From Chrysochromulina parva (lineage: Eukaryota > Haptophyta > Prymnesiales > Chrysochromulinaceae): a stretch of DNA of 11,078 nucleotides. Positions 5,164 to 11,078 of the stretch are shown piece after piece. Position 1 is the first letter of the stretch; every line of letters begins with the position of its first letter. Under the pieces are notes generated by a model. The model made no database searches, had not been told where the DNA came from, and was given only the letters and a program-made list of their open reading frames with translations. The stretch lies in assembly GCA_002887195.1 (NCBI GenBank), contig PJAB01001991.1, positions 1 to 11,078 on the forward strand, in the 5' to 3' direction. Both the position numbers and the translations under genes were made by a program.

Positions 5164-7668
5164 TCAGTGCGGGTCGCGCACGCAGCCTGCGAGCAGGAGC
5201 ACCGCGAGCGCGGTGAGGCCGGCGACGGCGGCCGCGGGTGCCCAGAGATCGTACGCGCACGGCATCGTGGGCTCGCCGAAGAGTCGTGAGCAGTTGAGAG
5301 CGTAGCCGAGGTGCATGAGTACCTCCTCGCCGCCGATGTCGTATGGCTTCTTGATGCCCGGCGTGTCGGCATGCACGTGCACCGTCGTCTGGAGCAACTC
5401 GTCCGAGAGCAGCAGCTCGTGCCAGTAGTAGAGGGGCGAGAGGTACCGAGGGAGCGCGGCAGGTAGCAGCCCGTCGAGAGACGGGTGAGCGCTCGGCGGC
5501 GCGCCCGCACGTTTGGCGAGCGTGGGTAGGTTGAGGACGAATCCTGAGAAGAGGATGGCGCCGAGCAGCCCTGCCACCGCCACAAGGGTAGAGAGGGCGG
5601 ACGAAGGGCAGACGATGCCGAGGCAAGCGACTCCGGCAGCGGCGACCAGGTTGAGGAGGCAAAGGGCGACCGCGAAGAGGGCAGCGTGCGCGGGCCCGGA
5701 AGGCCCCGCTGCCGAGAGACCAGCCATCGGGTACACGATCGACGCGCACAGCAGTGCTGGAAGCAGCCGCTGCAGCAAACCCTCGAAGATCGTCCTCGCG
5801 AGCACGTAGCTCGTAGCGCCGTAGCAGCCCGCAGCCCGCTCATTGAAGAACTGAAGACGCTCCGAGTGCCAGAGCGGTAGCGGCGCGAGCGAGGTGAGAA
5901 GGAAATAGAGCCCGACGAAGAATGCGAGCGCGAGCCTCGGCAGCACGCCGCGACCGAGCGTGTAGTCGAGTCTGTAGAAGACCATCCCGGCGCCAACGGC
6001 CATGAGTGCAGTCACCCCGAGCTGGAGCCAGAGGAGCAGCGGGTGGCGGAGCGAGTGGCGCGCCTGACGCGTGCAGAGCCACCGAAGCTCCGTGCATATG
6101 CTCACGCCGCGCGCGCGTGCACAACCCCAGCGTCCCGCGTGCCCGTCGTCCATGTCAGCGCCAGCGCGCATGGCCCAGCTCGGCGCCACTTGCTGTGAGG
6201 TCGCCAGTCGCGCGAGGCGCTCTCGGACTTGGGCGCTGCCGTCCGCGAGCGCTTCGAGGATGGCCTCGGCAGGGTGGGACGAGTAACGGGCGAGCTCGAG
6301 TCCATCGCCATCGAAGTGCGCGCACAGGCAGCAGCTGCCAGGAGCCGCGCCCGTTGCGCTGCTGCGGCCGAGCCATGCATCGGCGGTGGCATCGGCGGCG
6401 GCATCGGAGGGTAGGGCTGCGTTGCGATCCGACGGACCAGCGTGACTGTGGGTACTCAGAGTGTGGAGCGGCGCTGCGGGGGCGTAGCGCGGGCCGCAGT
6501 AGAGGAGCACGCCTCCCTTATCGAGTACGACGACACCGCTCAGGCTCTCTAGGAACCTGTACGTGGGCTGGTGCACCGTCATCAGGATGGTGGGGCATCT
6601 CGTGGGACCGAGATCGCATCTCGTGGGGCCGGGCGCGGTCACGTCGGCGGATAGAGTCGGAGGGGATGCCAGCAGCAGCGGCGTGGAGTGGGCGGCCGCG
6701 CCGTCGCGCAGGCCGTCGAGATCGTTGATGGCAGCGGAGCCGGACACGGCGCACTCACTCTCCGAATCGCAGATGGCGTGGGCGGCGTGGGCATGGCTGG
6801 ACCGGGGGGCGGTTTGGGTGTGGCTCGTGGGGCAGAGGGCGACGAGGGCGCTCGAGAGGAGGGCTGCATTCGCCGAGTCGAGCCCCGTGAGCGGCTCGTC
6901 CAGTAGCAGCATCGACGTGGCTCCCACTGCCAGGGCCATCAGCTCCGTCGCCACCGACACCCGCCGCCGCTCGCCCCCAGACAACCCGCGCACGTAGCCG
7001 CCGTTACCGTCGCCGATGAGGCGATCCGCGCACTTGGAGAGCTGGAGCGCCTCCATGGTGTGGCGCACAAGCTGCACGCGCGCCTCGCCGCCCAGCCACG
7101 GTAGCCGCAGCGCCGCATGGAAGTGCAGGTGCTCGGCCACCGTCGAGGTTGCGGGCAGCACGTCGTCCTGCGTCACATACCCGATGCGCTCGCGTCGCGC
7201 GCGCGCGCTCGCGCGCCGACCATTGAGCCGGACGGCGCCCGCGCTCGTGCCACGCTCCTTGCGCCCCGCCAGCAGACCGAGCAGCGTCGACTTGCCTGCG
7301 CCACTCGGGCCGATCATCGCCCACAACCCCGGCCGAATGCAGCCCGACGACGGCCGCAGCACCTGGAGCGCGCCGGCGCTGTAGCTCAGCCCCTCCCAGC
7401 TAAACTCGTGCAGCGGCTCGGGAAGCGTCACCTGTTTAGATGGCGGTGCAGAGCGCGCTGCAGATGGATAGCGCAGCGCCTCGAAGCTTCTGGTGCCCTG
7501 AAGCACAGCCGTCCTCGACGGCTCAGCAACAACCGCCCGCCGCAGCAGAGGAGCGGCCTGCCGCGTGGAGAGCCACAACAAAAACGCGAGCAGCACTCCG
7601 GCGCCGAGAGCGCCCCAGAGGATGCTGTAGGCGACGCACTCGGTCGCGTCGCCCAGGATGGAGGCCAT
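5164..7668 (-). CDS. ABCG (white-type) ABC half transporter
   Basis: An 834-residue ATP-driven transporter in the ABCG order, ATPase domain first and membrane domain second; half transporters of this family work as dimers. ATPase features: Walker A GPSGAGKST (120-128), Q-loop Gln167 (VTQDD), signature LSGGE (229-233), Walker B MLLLDEP (253-259), D-loop GLD (262-264) and switch His366 (TVHQP). All key residues are present. The membrane domain has about six segments near 543-566, 575-597, 621-648, 659-688, 692-716 and 808-829, with a family-typical ERLQFFNERAAGCYG stretch (603-617). Two oddities: a hydrophobic segment at 12-33 ahead of the ATPase domain, and roughly 70-80 extra residues between D-loop and H-loop. 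The linker at 393-520 is Ala/Ser-rich with a CCLC cluster. The frame stays open upstream to an ATG at 7908, but residues coded there look like untranslated DNA, so the MASILG start was chosen. Substrate cannot be told; lipids or sterols are common for the family. Confidence 0.93.
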   Translation of the reverse strand: MASILGDATECVAYSILWGALGAGVLLAFLLWLSTRQAAPLLRRAVVAEPSRTAVLQGTRSFEALRYPSAARSAPPSKQVTLPEPLHEFSWEGLSYSAGALQVLRPSSGCIRPGLWAMIGPSGAGKSTLLGLLAGRKERGTSAGAVRLNGRRASARARRERIGYVTQDDVLPATSTVAEHLHFHAALRLPWLGGEARVQLVRHTMEALQLSKCADRLIGDGNGGYVRGLSGGERRRVSVATELMALAVGATSMLLLDEPLTGLDSANAALLSSALVALCPTSHTQTAPRSSHAHAAHAICDSESECAVSGSAAINDLDGLRDGAAAHSTPLLLASPPTLSADVTAPGPTRCDLGPTRCPTILMTVHQPTYRFLESLSGVVVLDKGGVLLYCGPRYAPAAPLHTLSTHSHAGPSDRNAALPSDAAADATADAWLGRSSATGAAPGSCCLCAHFDGDGLELARYSSHPAEAILEALADGSAQVRERLARLATSQQVAPSWAMRAGADMDDGHAGRWGCARARGVSICTELRWLCTRQARHSLRHPLLLWLQLGVTALMAVGAGMVFYRLDYTLGRGVLPRLALAFFVGLYFLLTSLAPLPLWHSERLQFFNERAAGCYGATSYVLARTIFEGLLQRLLPALLCASIVYPMAGLSAAGPSGPAHAALFAVALCLLNLVAAAGVACLGIVCPSSALSTLVAVAGLLGAILFSGFVLNLPTLAKRAGAPPSAHPSLDGLLPAALPRYLSPLYYWHELLLSDELLQTTVHVHADTPGIKKPYDIGGEEVLMHLGYALNCSRLFGEPTMPCAYDLWAPAAAVAGLTALAVLLLAGCVRDPH
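6590..6834 (-). repeat. In-frame insertion in the ABCG ATPase domain flanked by 8-bp direct repeats
   Basis: On the coding strand TGCCCCAC occurs at both ends (plus 6827-6834 and 6590-6597), 237 bases or exactly 79 codons apart. Removing one copy plus the insert joins VALCPT to ILMTVHQP, giving 23 residues between D-loop Asp and switch His, near the usual spacing of about 26. A related CCCACGAG word occurs at 6824-6831, 6620-6627 and 6599-6606, producing a doubled GPTRC motif by a 21-base tandem duplication. The insert has no stop codon, is Ala/Ser/His/Thr-rich and has no recognisable domain. Confidence 0.6.
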
Positions 7669-8000
7669 CTGGTGAGTCTTGTGAGCGTCGGGGTCTTCAA
7701 CACGGGTCGTTGTTAACGAGTGAAAGTTAGTATGCTGTGTGAACACTGGTGAAACGTGTGAATGGGTGTTTCGACTCCCCCGGAGTCTTCTGCCCGGTTC
7801 GAAATATTTGTCAAAGACGGTTTCATAGATGGTACTTCCGCGAGGAATCGGAATTGGGAAAAGCCCAGATTGGCCACCAAAAAGCCGTGAGTCGACTCGG
7901 ACGCGCATCTACTGAGACGCCGCCGTCTTGCCCGCGAAGCACCCTCACGTATCGAGGTACGTGACACAACGTGACCAGCTTGCACCCCAATCACATCAAA
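7669..8000. promoter_or_regulatory. Divergent promoter region, ABCG (minus) and membrane protein (plus)
   Basis: The 332 bases separate two oppositely directed start codons, so both promoters and 5' untranslated regions must lie here. Two acgtgac words (7959-7965 and 7969-7975) and a nearby cacgta lie 25-55 bases upstream of the plus-strand ATG; ACGTG is a core for bZIP or bHLH factors in plants and algae. No clear TATA box is visible. An ATG at 7908 opens an 80-codon extension in the ABCG frame, discussed among the rejected items. Confidence 0.6.
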
Positions 8001-8861
8001 ATGTCATCGACGTCGCCTCCCTCATCGCCGCCGCCGCTCCCGGCGCTGCCGCCGCCGCCGCCGCCCTTGCCAGACATCCCAATGCTGATCGGGATGCCTA
8101 TCGGCGTTGCCTTGTCGATCATGCTTTGCCTCGTTTTCGCTGGGTATTGCTGCTACCTCAAAGCCGGGCCCAAGGGCAAGGGCAAGGGCGAGGGCAAGGG
8201 CAAGGGCAGCAAAGACGGCCAAGCACCTGTCTTTCTCCCCACCAAGAAGCCCTCTTCATCTGCTGTGACCAATTCATCCACCTTCGCCGTCGAAGACGGC
8301 CTCAAGTTCAGCGCCGCCGCTGAGGCTGCGGCCGCGGAGGCTGCCCTCGCCGCCACGGCTGCGGCAGAGGCGGATGCAGAGCGTCTCCGTGAGCACGCTG
8401 AGCGTGAGCAGCGCGAGAAAGCCATGAAACCAGATGCCAACAACGAGGAGGCGAGCGGCTGGCTCTCCACATTCAGGATGTTTGTGGCTGAGAAGACCTC
8501 TCCGCACAGTGGACGGGCGGCTGACGAGCTTGAGGCTGGTGGCAGCAACAGCACCTACCGCGCCCCTCTGCCTGGATTTGTTGAAGGCTTCTTCTCAATC
8601 TTCAGCCCCACGCAGGAGCCCGCGGCATCTGCTTTGTCGGCGACGCCTGCATCGATTTCGCCGCCGTTTGCATCGTTGTCGCCGCCCGACGGGAATGCGG
8701 TGCGTGCACGCATGAGGGCGCGGAGGCAGATGACGCTCGGCGGTTCATCCATGGCAATAGACGAGTCGTCCGAGTACTCATCTCCCGAGGCAGACACGTC
8801 GCAAGCGACTCGGCCTCGACTCTCGGAGGTTGACGTCAACGACAAGGCTGTCAATGCTTAG
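8001..8861 (+). CDS. Single-pass membrane protein with Pro-rich N-terminus and Ala/Glu helix, unknown function
   Basis: A 286-residue protein from the ATG at 8001 (A at -3). Ten codons upstream the frame has a GTG at 7971, which is not a credible eukaryotic start. Residues 5-26 are Ser/Pro-rich (SPPSSPPPLPALPPPPPP), 28-53 form one hydrophobic segment ending in CCYLK, and 55-72 are a Lys-Gly repeat (KGKGKGEGKGKG). Residues 104-141 are an Ala/Glu/Arg-rich stretch likely to be a long helix. Two aromatic patches, GWLSTFRMF (153-161) and GFVEGFFSIF (192-201), resemble each other. The tail is acidic, Ser-rich and has an ARRQMT site of a basophilic-kinase type. There is no cleavable signal; the positive charges after the membrane segment predict the C-terminus in the cytosol and the Pro-rich part outside or luminal. 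I do not recognise a family. The Lys-Gly and Pro runs are the kind of low complexity frequent in algal proteomes. Confidence 0.8.
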   Translation: MSSTSPPSSPPPLPALPPPPPPLPDIPMLIGMPIGVALSIMLCLVFAGYCCYLKAGPKGKGKGEGKGKGSKDGQAPVFLPTKKPSSSAVTNSSTFAVEDGLKFSAAAEAAAAEAALAATAAAEADAERLREHAEREQREKAMKPDANNEEASGWLSTFRMFVAEKTSPHSGRAADELEAGGSNSTYRAPLPGFVEGFFSIFSPTQEPAASALSATPASISPPFASLSPPDGNAVRARMRARRQMTLGGSSMAIDESSEYSSPEADTSQATRPRLSEVDVNDKAVNA

Positions 8862-9551
8862 GGCTCGAGGGTCGGGGCTTCTCGTCAGAGGCCGTGGATG
8901 CTGTCTGGACGATACCCAAGAGTGGCGGCTTCTGATTGGGCCGCCGCTCCCGATATGCCTATCATCGATGCCTATGGGCCCGATACCATGCGTGGTGACG
9001 GCCAGCACAACGCATGCTAGTTCGTGTGGTGTCTGAGGGAGTGTGTATGCTTGCCACATACATGCGAGGAGACAGGAGTTGAGCCTCCTGCCATCCGGTG
9101 TGTGCCCCTGAGCCCTGTCTTCGACCGCGAAAGCGGACCTCAGCTGTGGAATCTGGTCCGCCGCCGCGTTAGACGACGGCCGCGTGGTCGCTTGGAGCCC
9201 TCCGATGATCGTCACTGCGCTGCGCCTCCGCTCCCAGTCCTTGTGTGTTGGCAAGAGTGTCGCGTTGTAGGGTACGCGTGGCTGATTGTTGCGTTGCTGT
9301 GTGCGCGTTGGGGCGTTTTCAGCGGACCGCGGACCGAGACCGCGTGGGAGGATACCAGATCTCGAGCCCACCATGAATGCAAATAAACCGGGTAACAGAT
9401 CTGTGTGTAAAAGGAACGGCCGCATTCCAGAGAATCCAGACGCGAGAACGGTCTCACATCGTCACATGCCGCAGCGGCGCAGGGCGAAATACCGGTCCCG
9501 TCCTCGGAACACCGCGATCCACCCCCCACCCAGCGCGAGCCTGCCCATCTC
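8862..9551. other. Convergent spacer, no gene supported
   Basis: These 690 bases lie between two stop codons facing each other, so they should hold both 3' untranslated regions. An AATAAA hexamer occurs at 9382-9387 and a 10-bp palindrome acagatctgt at 9395-9404. The hexamer is about 520 bases past the plus-strand stop, so its use as a polyadenylation signal is doubtful. A 215-codon minus-strand frame begins at 9425 but is not convincing. No tRNA or other RNA gene was recognised. Confidence 0.55.
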
Positions 9552-10781
9552 TCAGCGCTTCAGGCTCGCCGCAGCCTCGAGCAGCCGCGCGGGATGCATG
9601 CCCATCACCCAAGCGGACGCGCTCAGATTGACGAGGAGCACGCGCACCATGCCCGCGAGAGAGTTGAGCCGGCCGGCTGGCACGAGGCGCGCGACGGCCT
9701 TCTTGGCCGCCGCACTCAGACCGGTGCGCAGCATGCCAAGCACAAGAAGGCCGGTGACGAGCTGCGTCATGACGGTGGCCGCGAGCACCGCCGGGATGGA
9801 GCCGCCGGGAGCACGGAGCGAGGCCACGAAGGCGGCACGCGGCGCGTCGTCGCGGGCAAGGGCGCATGCAAACACGAGACCAAGGTGGACACCGGCAAAT
9901 GAGACAGTCTCCTCGAACGTGCTGCCGCGTTTATCGGGGAACACGGCGAGCAGAGCGAGCAGAGCGCTCGCATAGAGAGCGAGCGGGCCCACGCCGGCCC
10001 CGCCGCCGGTGCCGCCCGTGCTTGCGAGCGACACTGCAGCGTCCGAAAGGAGACCAAGCGGCTCGAAGGCGCCGAACGCGAGGAGAGCGCCCACGAGCAA
10101 GCCGCCGAGCACGTCCGCGAGCGAGTGCACGCCCATGTACAGCCGCGAGAGGCCCACATGCGCCGTGTGCACCAGCACGAAGGCTTGTCGGCCCAGCCCG
10201 GGGCTCAGCAGGGCGCGGCCGAATATGGTGCCCAGAAGCAGCGCGTGCGCCGAATGGGTGGACGGGAAGCCATACTGCTCTGCGATGCGCTCGTGCTCCT
10301 GCCGTGCCTTCTCGCTCACCGTAGAGCCTTTGCCCACGTGCAGCTTGAGCGGCGGGCGCGGCAGCCTCATCTGCGTCTTCGCGGCATTGGAGAGGTAGCA
10401 CCCGATGAAAGCGCCGAGGCTGAGGTGCCGAGCTGTGGCGCCAGCATCATCGAGGAACCACGCTGTCGCTGGGAGCAGCAGCACGTACTGAATCTCGTTG
10501 CCGAGGAACGGAAAGGCGGAAAACCAAATGTCCGCGGCCTTGCAGCGAAGCACCTGCTGGACTCGCTCCACCGAGTCCCACCGGACGCGCGCGGCAAGCC
10601 ACGAACGCAGCCTGTTAGCGCTCGGCGGGTGGGCCAGGAGAGCGGCCGCAGCGGTGATCAACGCCACGCAGATGTACGTCGCTGGGGTGAGGCTGGCGCC
10701 GCTCGCCATGTGCGCGAGGAATCCAGACGGCGCCGGCGCCGCCGGCAGCTGGGCGGCGGTGGCAGCGTGCCCTGCTCCCAT
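9552..10781 (-). CDS. Long-chain-base (sphingosine) 1-phosphate phosphatase, PAP2 superfamily
   Basis: A 409-residue membrane phosphatase with all three PAP2 motifs: K135-x6-R142-P143 (KTQMRLPRP), PSTH (173-176) and SR-x5-H-x3-D (S212, R213, H219, D223). His176 would be the proton donor and His219 the nucleophile by family rule. The YGFPSTHS context (170-177), an FxGNE-type stretch (FPFLGNEIQYVLLLP, 90-104) and the multi-segment C-terminal half resemble the yeast Lcb3/Ysr3 and animal SGPP group, which dephosphorylate sphingoid-base phosphates in the endoplasmic reticulum. Hydrophobic stretches occur at about 35-50, 95-110, 120-132, 178-192, 199-215, 220-240, 265-280, 294-308, 330-352 and 376-393. 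The ATG at 10781 is the first of the frame; Met25 is an alternative start. It could instead act on another lipid phosphate, but the PSTHS form favours the sphingoid-base group. It shares a short divergent region with the next gene. Confidence 0.92.
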   Translation of the reverse strand: MGAGHAATAAQLPAAPAPSGFLAHMASGASLTPATYICVALITAAAALLAHPPSANRLRSWLAARVRWDSVERVQQVLRCKAADIWFSAFPFLGNEIQYVLLLPATAWFLDDAGATARHLSLGAFIGCYLSNAAKTQMRLPRPPLKLHVGKGSTVSEKARQEHERIAEQYGFPSTHSAHALLLGTIFGRALLSPGLGRQAFVLVHTAHVGLSRLYMGVHSLADVLGGLLVGALLAFGAFEPLGLLSDAAVSLASTGGTGGGAGVGPLALYASALLALLAVFPDKRGSTFEETVSFAGVHLGLVFACALARDDAPRAAFVASLRAPGGSIPAVLAATVMTQLVTGLLVLGMLRTGLSAAAKKAVARLVPAGRLNSLAGMVRVLLVNLSASAWVMGMHPARLLEAAASLKR

Positions 10782-10937
10782 GCAGCGCTACAGGGTCGAC
10801 GCGAGGGACGCGTGGTGCTCAGAGAAGTTATTTAGAAGTGCTCGTATGCACATATTGCGGACATATTTCGCCACAAGCACACGGTGCACTGTGTTCACGA
10901 GCAGCTGAGCCGCGGCGCTCGCAATGGCTGCCGTCAT
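10782..10937. promoter_or_regulatory. Short divergent promoter region with a tiny upstream frame
   Basis: Only 156 bases separate the phosphatase start (minus) from the start of the right-edge gene (plus), implying a bidirectional promoter or overlapping control. The middle (about 10826-10870) is AT-richer than the flanks. An ATG at 10924 opens a five-codon frame (MAAVI) whose TGA overlaps the ATG at 10938 as ATGA, an arrangement that could allow reinitiation. Confidence 0.5.
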
Positions 10938-11078
10938 ATGAGCGACGCGAAGTTGGAAACGCTGTTTGCCGACCTGCTGGCACTCGAGCGATGCACCGAC
11001 GCAGACTACGACCGCGCCACCGACGCGATCGCGAGCGGCGCCAAGACCGAGGCTGAGCTGATGTCAGAGTGGGCCCCG
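10938..11078 (+). CDS. Unidentified protein, N-terminal 47 codons, runs off right edge
   Basis: From the ATG at 10938 the frame is open to the window end and reads MSDAKLETLFADLLALERC, then a Thr/Asp/Ala-rich stretch ending in ELMSEWAP. The codons are GC-rich at third positions like the other genes here. The chain is acidic and probably helical, with no signal peptide or membrane segment so far. No earlier ATG exists in this frame (a stop occurs at 10833). It is too short to assign to a family; it could also be a first exon. The shared short divergent region with the phosphatase gene supports a true start. Confidence 0.55.
   Translation, partial: MSDAKLETLFADLLALERCTDADYDRATDAIASGAKTEAELMSEWAP

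Noticed and set aside
4899..5996. 365-codon minus-strand frame overlapping the ABCG 3' part
   Set aside because: It is Ser/Arg-rich shadow coding in another frame of the transporter, with no motif, a product of high GC.
6006..6728. 240-codon plus-strand frame antisense to the ABCG gene
   Set aside because: Arg/Ala/Gly-rich with no domain. It lies opposite conserved ABC motifs and is expected by chance at this GC content.
6599..6758. Possible spliced intron in ABCG using a GTGAGT donor at 6758 (minus strand)
   Set aside because: The only nearby plausible acceptors (AG at 6599 or 6620) would remove 160 or 139 bases, breaking the frame before the H-loop, and no pyrimidine tract precedes them. 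A different or non-canonical splice cannot be excluded without cDNA.
7795..7806. ggttcgaaat resembling a tRNA B box
   Set aside because: There is no matching A box, acceptor stem or anticodon arm at the proper distance.
7669..7908. N-terminal extension of the ABCG protein from the ATG at 7908
   Set aside because: The 80 extra codons are open, but their composition resembles the spacer, and starting there would leave only 92 bases to the divergent gene. The MASILG start gives a more usual beginning.
7971..8000. Ten-codon extension of the plus-strand membrane protein
   Set aside because: It begins with GTG; the ATG at 8001 has A at -3 and is the first ATG.
8778..9425. 215-codon minus-strand frame in the convergent spacer
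   Set aside because: It overlaps the 3' end of the membrane-protein gene in antisense, shows no motif, signal or membrane segment, and has chance-like composition. Transcript data could revive it.
9286..9975. 229-codon plus-strand frame opposite the phosphatase
   Set aside because: Arg/Ala/Pro-rich shadow of the phosphatase 3' part with no recognisable feature.

Overview
This is nuclear DNA from a eukaryote with GC-rich coding regions, long intron-free genes and short AT-richer spacers. The genes are a nucleolar rRNA methyltransferase of the NOP2 type, a white-type (ABCG) half transporter, a long-chain-base-phosphate phosphatase, a myristoylation-type ankyrin protein and Ser/Pro-rich proteins. 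No bacterial-style operon, Shine-Dalgarno pattern, tRNA, rRNA or CRISPR array was seen. The gene style (SPPP-rich secreted or membrane proteins, few or no introns, high GC) suggests a unicellular alga such as a haptophyte or a related lineage. That placement is an inference from style, not from a marker gene.

Layout, left to right. 1-593 (minus) is the 5' part of a gene running off the left edge; it encodes a signal peptide followed by SPPP/SPPPP repeats. 594-1320 is a spacer holding one copy of a ~120-bp dispersed repeat. 1321-3261 (minus) is NOP2/NSUN1 with a very acidic N-terminal tract. 3262-3910 is an AT-richer spacer. 3911-4489 (minus) is a small ankyrin-repeat protein with an MGCC N-terminus. 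4490-5163 is a spacer holding the second copy of the dispersed repeat, expanded into a tandem array, then short palindromes. 5164-7668 (minus) is an ABCG half transporter with an extra N-terminal membrane segment and an in-frame insertion in its ATPase domain. 7669-8000 is a divergent promoter region. 8001-8861 (plus) is a single-pass membrane protein with a Pro-rich N-terminus and an Ala/Glu-rich helix. 8862-9551 is a convergent spacer with no convincing gene. 9552-10781 (minus) is a PAP2-type long-chain-base (sphingosine) phosphate phosphatase. 10782-10937 is a second divergent promoter region. 10938-11078 (plus) is the first 47 codons of an unidentified gene running off the right edge.

The genes do not form an obvious pathway. 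NOP2 is housekeeping ribosome biogenesis. The ABCG transporter and the lipid phosphate phosphatase could both touch membrane lipids, but nothing in the sequence links them. The points most worth following are the edge-truncated Ser/Pro-rich secreted protein, the direct-repeat-flanked 79-codon insertion between the D-loop and H-loop of the ABC transporter, the dually acylatable ankyrin protein whose repeats carry HW in place of HL, and the related repeat copies in two tail-to-head spacers.
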